Notes: a model not told the origin generated them from the sequence alone. A stretch of 64,000 nucleotides of DNA from Planctomycetes bacterium ADurb.Bin069 (GCA_002070955.1 MWEK01000010.1:81685-145684); one strand, 5' to 3'; positions 8,485 through 17,090 are shown, numbered from the stretch's first letter. Numbers and translations are program-made.

Positions 8485-9891
8485 GTGAATACCCGCAACG
8501 ATGCCCGCCGCCGCCTGCCCTCCATGAGCGCGCTGCTGGCGAATCCCCGCATTGAAGCCCTCATCGCGGCGCATACGCGGCCCCTTGTCGCGCGGTTGGC
8601 GCAGAAGGTGCTTGCCGAGTTCCGGGGGCGCCTCGCCGCAGAGGATTCGGCGGTCGGCGCCGAGGATGTCATCGCCGCCGTCGAGGCCGGCGCCGAGGAG
8701 GTTTTCGGCGAGCGCCTCCGCCGCGTCGTCAACGCCACCGGCATCATCCTCCACACGGGCTTGGGACGAGCCGTCTTGCCCGATGCCTCCGCCGCCGCCC
8801 TCGCTTCCCTCAACCGGTGCTGCAACATGCAGATCGACTTGGGAACGGGGCTGCGCGGCAAGCGCAACTTCATGACCGAGCATATCCTGTGCGAGCTCAC
8901 GGGCGCCGAGGCGGCCATGGTCGTCAACAACAACGCCGCGGCGACGTACCTGATCCTCGTGGCCCTCTGCAAGGGCAAGGAGGTGATCGTCTCCCGCGGC
9001 CAGCTCATCGAGATCGGGGGATCCTTCAGGCTGCCGGAATGCATCCACCAGAGCGGCGCGATCGCGGTGGAGGTGGGGACGACCAACCGCACGCACCTGC
9101 GCGACTACGCCCAGGCGCTGTCGCCGGCGACGGGGGCGATCCTCAGGGTCAACACCAGCAACTACCGCATCGAGGGTTTCGCCAAGGAGGTCTCCATCGG
9201 GGAGATCGCGACCCTGAAGAAGGACCGCGACGTCCTCGTCATCGATGACCTGGGTTGCGGCGCCATCGTCGACCTGACCGCCTACGGCCTGCCGAAGGAG
9301 CCCACCGCGCAAGACAGCCTCGCCGCGGGCGCGGACCTGGTGTGCTTCAGCGGCGACAAGCTCATCGGCGGGGCGCAGGCCGGCATCATCCTGGGCCGGC
9401 GCCGGCACATCGCCGCGATCAAGAAGCACCCGATGACCCGCATGTTCAGGGTGTGCAAGCTGACGGATCTGGCCCTCGAGCACGCCCTCAGGCTGTTTCT
9501 CCACCCCGAGACGCTCGCGGCGGCGCACCCGACGCTGCGCATGATGACGCTGCCGCCGGCGGTTCTCGAGGAGCGCGCGCGCGCCCTGAAGGAGAGTCTG
9601 GCCGGGCGGGTCGCGGCGTTGAAGCTCGCCGTCAAGGCCGGCGAGAGCGAGACGGGGGGCGGCTCGCTGCCCGGCGCGCGCTTCCCGACTTACGTGCTCG
9701 CCGTGCGAAGCGACCGCTGCGGCGCCGATGGTCTGAGCCGGCTCCTCAGGCGGAGCGAGCCGCCCATCGTCGGGCGCATCGCCGGCGACGACGTGTTGAT
9801 CGACATGCGCACGCTGCTTGAGGGCGAGGCCGAGATCGTGGCCGAGGCCCTCGCGCGCATCGATGCGCGGCTTGCGAAGAGCTCTCCCTAG
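8485..9891 (+). CDS. selA: L-seryl-tRNA(Sec) selenium transferase
   Basis: SelA is a PLP enzyme that converts Ser-tRNA(Sec) to Sec-tRNA(Sec) using selenophosphate. The protein (468 residues, as expected for the family) has the N-terminal LPSMSALLANP segment, VVNATGIILHTGLGRA, VNNNAAATYL and the cofactor lysine in FSGDKLIGGAQAG (Lys292). The start chosen is GTG at 8485, preceded at a good distance by AAAGGA; upstream in-frame codons lack family similarity. It is first in an operon with selD (15 nt downstream) and selB. With all three present the organism very probably makes selenoproteins; no tRNA(Sec) gene was seen in the window. Confidence 0.96.
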   Translation: MNTRNDARRRLPSMSALLANPRIEALIAAHTRPLVARLAQKVLAEFRGRLAAEDSAVGAEDVIAAVEAGAEEVFGERLRRVVNATGIILHTGLGRAVLPDASAAALASLNRCCNMQIDLGTGLRGKRNFMTEHILCELTGAEAAMVVNNNAAATYLILVALCKGKEVIVSRGQLIEIGGSFRLPECIHQSGAIAVEVGTTNRTHLRDYAQALSPATGAILRVNTSNYRIEGFAKEVSIGEIATLKKDRDVLVIDDLGCGAIVDLTAYGLPKEPTAQDSLAAGADLVCFSGDKLIGGAQAGIILGRRRHIAAIKKHPMTRMFRVCKLTDLALEHALRLFLHPETLAAAHPTLRMMTLPPAVLEERARALKESLAGRVAALKLAVKAGESETGGGSLPGARFPTYVLAVRSDRCGADGLSRLLRRSEPPIVGRIAGDDVLIDMRTLLEGEAEIVAEALARIDARLAKSSP

Positions 9892-9906
9892 CGGGAAAGG
9901 AAGGCT

Positions 9907-11562
9907 ATGGCAGTCAATCTCCGGCGCCGAAAGGCCGTCATGGCGCGGTCGCGCAAGCTCGGTCACTGCGTCTGCAATCCGCGCCAGGGATGCCCCTGCG
10001 ACATGCTGAAGGCCCACAACGTCTGCCCCTGCGCCGGCGAGCGCCTCCCGCCGAAGGCCGAGGCCGCGGCGCTGACGCGGAGCGTTGCGAAGGCGGGGTG
10101 CGCCTCCAAGATCGGGCAGGCCGATCTGGCCCGCGTCCTGGGCGGGCTGCCCCCGGTGGAGGATCCGCGCGTGCTTGTGGGCGTGGCCGCCGGGGACGAC
10201 GCGGCGGTGTTCAGGATCGATGCCGACCACGTCCTGGTCCAGACCGTCGATGTGTTCACGCCTTGCGTGGACGACCCGCATCTCTTCGGAAAGATCGCCG
10301 CCGCGAATTCGGTGAGCGATGTCTACGCCATGGGCGGGACGCCGCTCACGGCCCTCTCGATCGTGGGTTTCCCCATCGACGAACTGGACGGCGCCGCCAT
10401 GGAGGCCATCCTCAAAGGCGGCATCGAGAAGCTCAACGAGGCCGGCTGTAGCCTCATCGGCGGCCACAGCATCAACGATGCCGAGGTCAAGTGCGGCTTC
10501 GCCGTGACGGGGCTCATCGACGGCGGCGCGGTCGTCGTCAGGGACAACGCCCAACCGGGCGACTGCCTGGTGCTCACCAAGCCCCTGGGGCTGGGCATGG
10601 TTTCCTTCGCGGCGCAACTCGGCCGCATGCGGCCTGAGGCCCTCGCCGAGGCCGGCGCATGGATGGCGGCGCTCAACAAGGACGCCTCCGAGCTCATGGT
10701 GCGGCACGGAGCCCACGCCTGCACCGATATCACGGGCTTCGGCCTGGCCGGGCACCTGGTGGAGATGGCGCGCAACAGCCGCGTCACCGCGGTCCTCGAC
10801 CTGGAGGCGCTCCCCGTGCTCGCCTCCGCCGTCGAGTGCCTCGAGGAGGAGATCATGGGCGGCGGCATCGACCGTAACGAGGAATACGCCATGGCCTGGA
10901 TTCAGGCCGAGGAGCCCGAGGCCGAGGGGCTCCTCCCGATTCTCTACGATCCGCAGACCTCGGGCGGTCTGCTCGTCGCCCTGCCCGAGAAGGCGGCGGA
11001 GGCCATGGTGAAGGAGCTCAAGGGCCGCGGCAACGAAGCCGCGGCGATCATCGGCAGGATCGTTGTGAACGAGCCCGGAGTTCCCGATGGGAAGGTGCGC
11101 GTGCGCGGAAAACGTCTCGCGCGCCTCGTGGGCGCGGCCGGCGGCGTGACGGCCAAGACTCCCGGGGCCGCGCCGCGGGACGCGGGCGCGCCGCCGAGCG
11201 CCGCCGCGGTTTCCGTGCCCGCCGCCGCGGCCCCCGCGTGCTGCGAGCACCCGCCGACTTTTGAGGATCACGCGCCCGCCGCGGCGCCCGCCCCGTCCTC
11301 CGCGGCCCTCGCGCGCTTCGGCGAGTTCATGGGCGCCGCCACCGCGCCCGGCAAAGTCAACGCCCGCGCCAAGGAGCTGATCGCCGTCGCGCTCTCCATC
11401 GTCAGGCACTGCGAGCCGTGCCTGCGGAGCCACCTGGCGGCGGCCTTCGCCCTGGGGATCACGCGGGAGGAGATCGACGAGGCCGCGGCGCTCGCCGTCG
11501 AATTCGCGGGCTGTCCGGCCCTCATGTTCTACAAGGAAACCATGCGCGTGCTGCGCGCGTAG
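9907..11562 (+). CDS. selD: Selenide, water dikinase with an N-terminal Cys-rich segment and a C-terminal AhpD-like domain
   Basis: SelD makes selenophosphate from selenide and ATP. The core (about residues 60-400) has the catalytic motif GCASK with Cys65 and Lys68 (E. coli Cys17/Lys20), AGDDAAVF, VSDVYAMGGTPLTAL, GGHS, and DITGFGLAGHL. Two additions make it 551 residues instead of about 350. Residues 20-43 hold six cysteines in C-x-C...CPC...CPC spacing, suggesting a metal site. After an Ala/Pro linker, residues 467-551 form a carboxymuconolactone decarboxylase/AhpD-like domain with Cys502-x-x-Cys505 and His509, the peroxidase-type redox motif. GGAAGG precedes the ATG at 9907. Fusion to a thiol-redox domain suggests in-protein handling or reduction of selenium; this is inference. 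Confidence 0.93.
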   Translation: MAVNLRRRKAVMARSRKLGHCVCNPRQGCPCDMLKAHNVCPCAGERLPPKAEAAALTRSVAKAGCASKIGQADLARVLGGLPPVEDPRVLVGVAAGDDAAVFRIDADHVLVQTVDVFTPCVDDPHLFGKIAAANSVSDVYAMGGTPLTALSIVGFPIDELDGAAMEAILKGGIEKLNEAGCSLIGGHSINDAEVKCGFAVTGLIDGGAVVVRDNAQPGDCLVLTKPLGLGMVSFAAQLGRMRPEALAEAGAWMAALNKDASELMVRHGAHACTDITGFGLAGHLVEMARNSRVTAVLDLEALPVLASAVECLEEEIMGGGIDRNEEYAMAWIQAEEPEAEGLLPILYDPQTSGGLLVALPEKAAEAMVKELKGRGNEAAAIIGRIVVNEPGVPDGKVRVRGKRLARLVGAAGGVTAKTPGAAPRDAGAPPSAAAVSVPAAAAPACCEHPPTFEDHAPAAAPAPSSAALARFGEFMGAATAPGKVNARAKELIAVALSIVRHCEPCLRSHLAAAFALGITREEIDEAAALAVEFAGCPALMFYKETMRVLRA

Positions 11563-11580
11563 GCCCGGGGAGGAAAGGCG

Positions 11581-13587
11581 ATGCGACGGCGCTATCCCGG
11601 CCTCCTCCGGCCGAACGTGGTCCCGGACGTGCTCATGATGGTGTGCACCGCCGGACATGTGGACCACGGCAAAACGCAGCTCGTCAAGCTTCTCACGGGC
11701 TGCAACACCATGCATCTGAAGGATGAGGTCGAGCGCGGCATGACCATCGACCTCGGCTTCGCGCCCTGCGTGATCGGCGGCGAGCAAACCGTGGGCTTCG
11801 TCGATGTCCCGGGCCACGAGAAGCTCGTCCGAAACATGATCGCGGGCGTTTCGGGCATCGGCATGACGCTGCTCGTCGTCGCGGCGGATGACGGCGTCAT
11901 GCCCCAGACGATCGAGCACGTGCAGATCATGGACCTTCTGGGCGTGCGACACGGCCTGACGGCCGTGACGAAGATCGACCTGGCGGGTCCGGAGCGCGCG
12001 GCGGAAGTTCTGGCCGAGGCGCGCGCGGCCCTCGCCGGCACGTTCCTCGCCGAAGCGCCGATCCTGCCGGTGTCCACCGAGACTCTCGAAGGCTTCGCGG
12101 AGTTCTACGACGCCTTCACGGCGCGGGCGCGGGCGGCGGTCCAAGCGCAGGACGCGGGGCGGTCTTCCTCGGCCGGCGTCTTTCGCATGCCCATCATCAA
12201 CGTGTTCACCGCCGCCGGCGCCGGCACGGTCGTGACGGGCATGCCGCTTGCGGGCGCGGTCGCGGTGGGCGACAGGGTCGAGCTCGCGCCGGGCGGCGCG
12301 GCGGGCAGGGTGCGGGGGATGCAGCGCTTCATGCGGGATGCGACCGAGGGCGGCTTCGGCCAGTGCCTGGCCCTCAACGTTCCGGATTTCGGGAAGGCGC
12401 GGCCCCTCCGCGGGCAGGTCGTATGCGCGCCGGGCTGCGTCAAAGCGGCCGCGGCGTTCGCGCTGGAGGTGAGGGCGGTGAAAACGCTCGACCGGCCTCT
12501 TCGCAACGGCGAGGAGCTCAAGTTCCACACGGGAACGAGCGAAGTCCCCGGAAAGCTGTATCTCATCGATGGCGACACGCTGGAGCGCGGCGGGAGCGCT
12601 CCGGCGGCGGTGGTGCTGCAGGAGGCGGTGGGCGCCGCCATGGGCGACAGGTATATCCTGCGGCGGCTCTCGCCGGCGGTGACGGTGGGGGGCGGGGAGA
12701 TCCTCGGAGTCTGCGAGGCGGACGAGCGGCCGCGCCGCAAGCGGCTCGGGCGCGAACTCGCGGCGCAACGCGCCTTCTTCGAGGGCCTGAGCCTCGCCTC
12801 GCCGGAGGGCCGGAAGCGGCGCGTCGAGTGGTTCTTGGCGCGCGAGCGCCCGGCCGGCGCGGCGGAGGCCGAGATCGCGCGGGGAACGCTCCTCACGCCG
12901 GAGGCCGTCAAGGAGCACCTCGCGGCGCTGGCCGCCGAGGGCAAGGTCCTGGCGCTGGGCGCCGGTCTCTTCGTCCACGCCGATGCCTACGGCGGCTTCG
13001 TGGCGGACGTGCGGGCGCGCATCGAGGCGGCCCCCGCGAAGGGCGCGGCGCTCAGCCTGACCCTGAGCGAGGTCAGGGAGGGCATGAACCTGCCGCCCGT
13101 CCTGTGGGCGCGCATCGAGGATGACCTCGGCCGCGAGGGCGTCATCACCCGCCGGGGCGGGAAGTTCGTCCTCGAGGCGGCGGTGAGCGCCCTCGGGGCG
13201 GACGAGCGCGGCACCATGCGGCGCTTGGTCGAGGTCTTCGACGAGGAGGGCTTCGCCTCGCCGCGGCCCGACGAGCTGCCCGCGCGCCTGGGTGTCCCGC
13301 CGGCCGAGGTGGAGCGGCTGCTCGATCACCTCTGCAACGAGGGCGCGCTCTTTCGGCTGGGCAAGAACGTCGTCCTGAGCCGCAAGTGGTGCAAGGAGGC
13401 GCAGGACAAGGCCGTGGGCGAGATCAAGGCCAAGGGGATACTCAACTCCGCGGATTTCAAGTATCATTTGAGCTCGACCCGCAAGTATGCGCTCGCGGTC
13501 CTCGACTGGTTGGATGCGCGCCGGGTCACCGTCAGGATCGGCAACGACCGGCGGCTGGCGCCGGGCTACGAGAGGAATCTGCTGTGA
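11581..13587 (+). CDS. selB: Selenocysteine-specific elongation factor SelB
   Basis: SelB is the EF-Tu-like GTPase that delivers Sec-tRNA(Sec) to UGA codons that precede a SECIS hairpin. The 668-residue protein has G1 GHVDHGKT (residues 25-32), the switch region with DEVERGMTIDLGFA, G3 DVPGHE, G4 TKID, beta-barrel domains II-III, and a C-terminal winged-helix region (from about residue 400 to the end, including SADFKYHLSSTRKYALAVLDWLD) that binds SECIS RNA. GGAGGAAAGGCG precedes the ATG at 11581, supporting this start over the internal ATGs just before the G1 motif. It follows selD by 18 nt and overlaps the next small gene by 4 nt, so the unit is one operon. Confidence 0.96.
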   Translation: MRRRYPGLLRPNVVPDVLMMVCTAGHVDHGKTQLVKLLTGCNTMHLKDEVERGMTIDLGFAPCVIGGEQTVGFVDVPGHEKLVRNMIAGVSGIGMTLLVVAADDGVMPQTIEHVQIMDLLGVRHGLTAVTKIDLAGPERAAEVLAEARAALAGTFLAEAPILPVSTETLEGFAEFYDAFTARARAAVQAQDAGRSSSAGVFRMPIINVFTAAGAGTVVTGMPLAGAVAVGDRVELAPGGAAGRVRGMQRFMRDATEGGFGQCLALNVPDFGKARPLRGQVVCAPGCVKAAAAFALEVRAVKTLDRPLRNGEELKFHTGTSEVPGKLYLIDGDTLERGGSAPAAVVLQEAVGAAMGDRYILRRLSPAVTVGGGEILGVCEADERPRRKRLGRELAAQRAFFEGLSLASPEGRKRRVEWFLARERPAGAAEAEIARGTLLTPEAVKEHLAALAAEGKVLALGAGLFVHADAYGGFVADVRARIEAAPAKGAALSLTLSEVREGMNLPPVLWARIEDDLGREGVITRRGGKFVLEAAVSALGADERGTMRRLVEVFDEEGFASPRPDELPARLGVPPAEVERLLDHLCNEGALFRLGKNVVLSRKWCKEAQDKAVGEIKAKGILNSADFKYHLSSTRKYALAVLDWLDARRVTVRIGNDRRLAPGYERNLL

Positions 13588-13904
13588 AGACGCGGCGGGT
13601 GCGCTTGGGAATTGCGGCGGGCTTGTGCGCGGCGGCCCTCGCGTGCATCGCCGCGGGCGCCGCGCGGACCCATCGCGTGCTCTACGAGCAGCCCGCGGAC
13701 GCGGAGGAGGAACGCTTTCTGCTTCCGGGCGGACTGCGCTTTCCCGGCATGCGCAAACCTCCGCCGAAAATCGTCGTCGAGAAGATCAGCGAGGCCCAGC
13801 TCGTCATCGATGCCACCTTCACGGGGGTCCTGCGCAAGGGCGACAAGCTCGTCACGCAGTACGACCGCTCCCAGCCGGCCGGCCGGCGCGCGTGCCCGAC
13901 CTGA
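13584..13904 (+). CDS. Small exported protein of unknown function in the sel operon
   Basis: A 106-residue protein translated from GTG overlapping the selB stop in a GTGA junction, so it is translationally coupled to selB. It has a hydrophobic N-terminus (about residues 6-25, Ala/Leu/Cys-rich) typical of a signal peptide or anchor, then a charged region (KIVVEKISEAQLVIDATFTGVLRKGDKL). No known family was recognised. The frame ends ...RACPT-TGA-ATC-TAG: if the TGA were read as selenocysteine the protein would end Cys-Pro-Thr-Sec-Ile, a CxxU pattern, and a hairpin starts 15 nt further on. In the absence of support the simple reading is that TGA is the stop. The context suggests a partner of the NapH-like protein. 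Confidence 0.6.
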   Translation: MKTRRVRLGIAAGLCAAALACIAAGAARTHRVLYEQPADAEEERFLLPGGLRFPGMRKPPPKIVVEKISEAQLVIDATFTGVLRKGDKLVTQYDRSQPAGRRACPT

Positions 13905-13919
13905 ATCTAGAAACGTACC

Positions 13920-13938
13920 GGCGGCCACGGCGGCCGCC
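13920..13938 (+). other. GC-rich hairpin downstream of the TGA of the small sel-operon gene
   Basis: GGCGGCC (13920-13926) pairs perfectly with GGCCGCC (13932-13938) around the loop ACGGC. The loop begins 22 nt after the TGA at 13902-13904, within the range used by bacterial SECIS elements, but the loop lacks a G in its first two positions. It also lies directly before the napH-like start, where no Shine-Dalgarno sequence is visible, so it could equally affect initiation. Confidence 0.3.
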
Positions 13939-13943
13939 ACCCG

Positions 13944-14747
13944 ATGCAGAAATACAAGACCCTCGTTCAGACCATCGCGTTCCTCCTGCTCCACAGCTCG
14001 CGGGGCCTGGAGGCCAAGTGGCTCTGCGTTCCCGTCTTGAGCTGCCACTCCTGCGCGCTGTCGTACTTCGCGTGCCCGATCGGGGTGTTCGCGCATTTCG
14101 CCGGGCACCACGTCTTCCCGCTGCTCGCCTTCGGCACCGTGCTTCTGGCCGGCGTCCTCGTCGGGCGGCTGCTCTGCGGCTGGGTGTGTCCCCTCGGGTT
14201 TCTGCAGGATCTGCTCTACCGGATCAAGACGCGGAAATTCGCCTTGCCCGCCTGGACGGGCTGGGTGAAGTACCCCGTGCTGGTTCTCACGGTGTTCGCC
14301 TTGCCCTTCGCGTTCGGCGAGGAGACCGTGTTCTCCTTCTGCCGCTACTGCCCGGCCGCCGGGGCCCAGGTGTCGGCGCCGGCCGTGATCAGCGCCGCCT
14401 TCGCGGAGGATGCCGCGGTCTCGGGCTGGTCGCTCCTCAAGATCGGCATTCTCGCGGCGGTCGTCGTCGCGGCGGTCTTCTTCCGGCGGGGGTTCTGCAA
14501 CGTGCTCTGTCCCATCGGCGCCTTGCTCGCGCCCCTCAACTTCGTGAGCTTCTGGGCCGTCAAGCCGCCGACATCACGGTGCATTTCCTGCGGGAAATGC
14601 AACCGAGCCTGCGCCACCGCCGTCGAGCCCTCGGCGCGAATTCTGGCGGGCGAGTCGCCGAGCCGCGCCGCCGACTGCGTCGTCTGCCATCAGTGCCAGG
14701 TCGTGTGCCCGATGAAGGACGCGCCCGGCGAGGCGGCGAAGAACTGA
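13944..14747 (+). CDS. NapH/YccM-like membrane 4Fe-4S protein
   Basis: A 267-residue polytopic membrane protein of the NapH/MauN-type 4Fe-4S family, thought to pass electrons across or along the inner membrane. It has about four hydrophobic segments, the paired CxxxCP motifs of this family (GWVCPLG; NVLCPIGALL), extra Cys clusters (CHSCALSYFACP, CRYCP), and a C-terminal ferredoxin-like part with two 4Fe-4S motifs (CISCGKCNRACATAVEP and CVVCHQCQVVCP). It follows the sel genes in the same direction, 39 nt after the small exported protein, and may supply reducing power to a redox or selenoprotein system; that link is inferred from position only. No clear Shine-Dalgarno precedes the ATG. Confidence 0.85.
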   Translation: MQKYKTLVQTIAFLLLHSSRGLEAKWLCVPVLSCHSCALSYFACPIGVFAHFAGHHVFPLLAFGTVLLAGVLVGRLLCGWVCPLGFLQDLLYRIKTRKFALPAWTGWVKYPVLVLTVFALPFAFGEETVFSFCRYCPAAGAQVSAPAVISAAFAEDAAVSGWSLLKIGILAAVVVAAVFFRRGFCNVLCPIGALLAPLNFVSFWAVKPPTSRCISCGKCNRACATAVEPSARILAGESPSRAADCVVCHQCQVVCPMKDAPGEAAKN

Positions 14748-14764
14748 GCGGGCGCCGCGCCCGC
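14748..14764. terminator. Hairpin between convergent napH-like and lipoprotein genes
   Basis: GCGGGCG-CCG-CGCCCGC is a perfect 7-bp stem immediately after the stop of the napH-like gene. The facing gene ends at 14804. There is no T-run, so termination activity is only suggested by placement. Confidence 0.35.
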
Positions 14765-14803
14765 CGGGCCGGCCGGCGGCGGTGTCTCCGGGAGTCCGCC
14801 GCG

Positions 14804-16036
14804 TTAGGGCGCGGCGGGAAGAATCATGTCCACGCGGTAGAGGCTCTGGTTCGCGCCCTCGCCCAGGGTCCAGTAGCTGGCGCCGTCCGCCGCGAAGGCA
14901 ATGGCCTCGCCTTGGTACTCGGAAGGCGCCGGCACGCGGCACGGCGGCATCGCGAAGGCATCGGCGAGCGAGCCTCCGAGCGGCCTGCGGAAGAGAAACG
15001 CGCGGTTGTACGTGCGGATAATGACCATGGAGCCGTCCGGCGCGATATCGCCCCCAGTGGGAAGCGGACTGCCCGAGAGGGGCTCGACGCCGAAGACTAG
15101 CGAGGCGACGGCGTGCATGGTCACCACGGCCCCGTTCGCGGGACACGCGGCGGCGAAAACCGTGGAACGGCCGTCCTTCTCCTTGGTCACGATGTACACG
15201 TCGCCGTTCTCCGGATCGACCATGAAAGTCTCGGCGTTGTGGGGTCGGTCGGGATAGACGAGCCGGAAGGAATCGAAATTCGCGACCGCGAGGTTCTGCG
15301 GCGTAGCGCCGGTGATCGCGGGCTCGGGGACGCGGTAGATGCGCACATAGGACCGTGAGGCCGCGTTGTCGCCGATGTCGGCGATGTGGAGGGCGTCTCC
15401 GCCGCCGGGATAGGGCCCCATTGCCATGTCCTCCCAGTCGTGCGCCGTCGCGCCGGAGAGCGTCACGACGGCGAGCAGCGTCCCGTTGCCGGAGATGGCG
15501 AAGACGCGCGCGCTGTCGCCGGAGTCGTTGTGGAGCCACAAGACGTTTTGGGTGCGGCTCCACGCCAGGCCCGAACATTCGTTGATGCGCTCGTCGGAGA
15601 CGGTGCCGACGGCGACGGGGGCGGCAAAGGCGGGGCATTCGTTCACGGGAGGAAGCACCGTCACCGTGCATTCCGCCCGAGCTTCGTCCGCTTGGTCATC
15701 GATCACCGTGAGGCGGACCCGGTAGGAACCCGCCGCCGCGAAAACATGGGAAACGACGACGCCGTAGGCATCCTCCGAGCCATCGCCGAAGGACCAGCGG
15801 GAATCGACGATCCGGCCGTCGCGATCCGAGGACGAAGAGCTGTCGAACCTTACGGCGAGGGGCGCGGCGCCCCGCGAAGGGGCGGCGTCGATCTTCGCCT
15901 CGGGCGGGAGATTCCGCGAAGGGGTGGTGTCGATCGCCGCCTCGGGCGGCAGATCCGGCGAGCCGCCTCCGCCGCAGCCCGCGAAAAACGCCACAACCAC
16001 CGCCGCGCCCGTGCAAGCCCGCGCTCGTCCCGTCAT
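14804..16036 (-). CDS. Lipoprotein with a PKD domain
   Basis: A 410-residue predicted lipoprotein. The signal AAVVVAFFAGC ends in a lipobox with Cys21 followed by Gly-rich sequence, so the protein is likely lipid-anchored. Residues about 25-60 contain two similar copies of a PPEA-IDTTPSR unit. A PKD domain follows (APLAVRFDSSSSSDRDGRIVDSRWSFGDG...VSHVFAAAGSYRVRLTVID). The C-terminal 270 residues look like a beta-propeller: ECSGLAWSRTQNVLWLHNDSG, DWEDMAMGP, LHIADIGDNAASR and NAETFMVDPENGDVYIVTKE. No enzymatic function can be assigned. The start at 16036 was chosen because GGAGG lies 8 nt upstream and the lipoprotein signal follows at once; the frame is open further upstream without support. 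Confidence 0.75.
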   Translation of the reverse strand: MTGRARACTGAAVVVAFFAGCGGGGSPDLPPEAAIDTTPSRNLPPEAKIDAAPSRGAAPLAVRFDSSSSSDRDGRIVDSRWSFGDGSEDAYGVVVSHVFAAAGSYRVRLTVIDDQADEARAECTVTVLPPVNECPAFAAPVAVGTVSDERINECSGLAWSRTQNVLWLHNDSGDSARVFAISGNGTLLAVVTLSGATAHDWEDMAMGPYPGGGDALHIADIGDNAASRSYVRIYRVPEPAITGATPQNLAVANFDSFRLVYPDRPHNAETFMVDPENGDVYIVTKEKDGRSTVFAAACPANGAVVTMHAVASLVFGVEPLSGSPLPTGGDIAPDGSMVIIRTYNRAFLFRRPLGGSLADAFAMPPCRVPAPSEYQGEAIAFAADGASYWTLGEGANQSLYRVDMILPAAP

Positions 16037-16205
16037 TTGCGTCGTCCTCCTTGTTGCTCGAGGGAAGACGTGCAACCTGCGGTCCCGGGCGGGATCCGCC
16101 CTCGCGGCGCGGGAGCGCGCGGTGTCCGTTTTTTTCCCGTGGATCGTGCCCGACTTTTACGCGGGAACATCGTCGGCGGCGCGGCCGCCCCGCATGGAAG
16201 GGCGC

Positions 16206-17087
16206 TTAGAACTCCAGGCGGCTCCCGCCGGCGCAGCGCAGAACCCGGGTTCCGAAGGCGCCGCGCAGCGTTGCGAGGGCCCGTTCGCCCGTGCAATGAC
16301 AGGGAGCGAGCAGGTCGGGCCGGAGGTCTTTCAGCGCGGCGGTCGTCGCCGCCAGGCGTTCGGAATGGGCGTCGCCTAGGTGAAATCCGCCGATCACGGC
16401 GCGGAGGGGCAAGTCGCCGGCGGCGCGCCGCGCCTCCCAGAGGGTGTTGATGACGCCCGCGTGGCAGCAGCCGGCGACGACGACGAGCCCGCCCGCGGCG
16501 GCGATCCACAGGGCCTGGTCGTCGGAGATCGCATCGGGGCGCGTCCCGGCCGGGTCCAGGAAGAAAGGTCCGCCGGCATCCTCGAAGGGTGTCCGGCGCG
16601 GAATCGGGCCGGTGACGCCGATGCCCTCGGCCAACGCCACGGGCGCGCCGGCGCTGATGACGCGCGCGCGGTCCAGGCGCGCCGCGGCCTCGCGCGCCCC
16701 GGGGGGCAGGCCGATTTCCCGGGCCGTTTCTCCCGGGCGCACCGCGTACCTCGCCGTCCCGGCCGCGGGGTGTACGACGAGCCGCGCGGCGGGAGCTTCC
16801 GCCAGCGCCGCGGCAAGGCCGCCCGTGTGGTCGTAGTGGCCGTGGCTCAGGACGATGAAGTCGGCGCGGGCCAGGTCGATGCCGAGGCGCCGCGCGTTCG
16901 CGACGAAGGCATCGCTCTGCCCGGTGTCGAAGAGGATGCGCCGCCCGCGCGCCTCGATCCACAGGGCGAGCCCGTGCTCGGCGGCGAGGGCGGGATCGCT
17001 CGAGGAATTCTCGATGAGGCATGTCACTCGGACACGGTCGTGCGGCGCGGCGCCGATCTTCCGGGGGCGAGACTCCGCGGGCGCCAT
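16206..17087 (-). CDS. Metallo-beta-lactamase-fold hydrolase
   Basis: A 293-residue cytoplasmic protein with the metallo-beta-lactamase metal motif SHGHYDHTGG (about residues 80-89), a preceding FDTGQS strand and the later GCCHAGVINT and GGFHLG segments. This pattern resembles the archaeal-type subgroup annotated as 7,8-dihydropterin-6-methyl-4-(beta-D-ribofuranosyl)-aminobenzene-5'-phosphate synthase-like proteins; the real substrate here is unknown. It starts 3 nt after the end of the sigma-54 activator gene on the same strand, so the two are co-transcribed. Hairpin GGGCGG-ATC-CCGCCC (around 16084-16098) and a T-run lie in the gap before the next gene. Confidence 0.8.
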   Translation of the reverse strand: MAPAESRPRKIGAAPHDRVRVTCLIENSSSDPALAAEHGLALWIEARGRRILFDTGQSDAFVANARRLGIDLARADFIVLSHGHYDHTGGLAAALAEAPAARLVVHPAAGTARYAVRPGETAREIGLPPGAREAAARLDRARVISAGAPVALAEGIGVTGPIPRRTPFEDAGGPFFLDPAGTRPDAISDDQALWIAAAGGLVVVAGCCHAGVINTLWEARRAAGDLPLRAVIGGFHLGDAHSERLAATTAALKDLRPDLLAPCHCTGERALATLRGAFGTRVLRCAGGSRLEF

Positions 17088-17090
17088 CGG

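Noticed and set aside
4435..13467. A 3,010-residue open frame on the minus strand spanning the CotH gene and the whole selA-selB region
   Set aside because: Only 4435-8325 is a real gene. The part over selA, selD and selB is an antisense shadow made possible by the high GC content; the three plus-strand genes have clear family motifs.
16120..16135. A T-run (seven T) after a GC-rich stretch as a plus-strand terminator
   Set aside because: Both neighbouring genes are on the minus strand, and the stem before the T-run is short and irregular.
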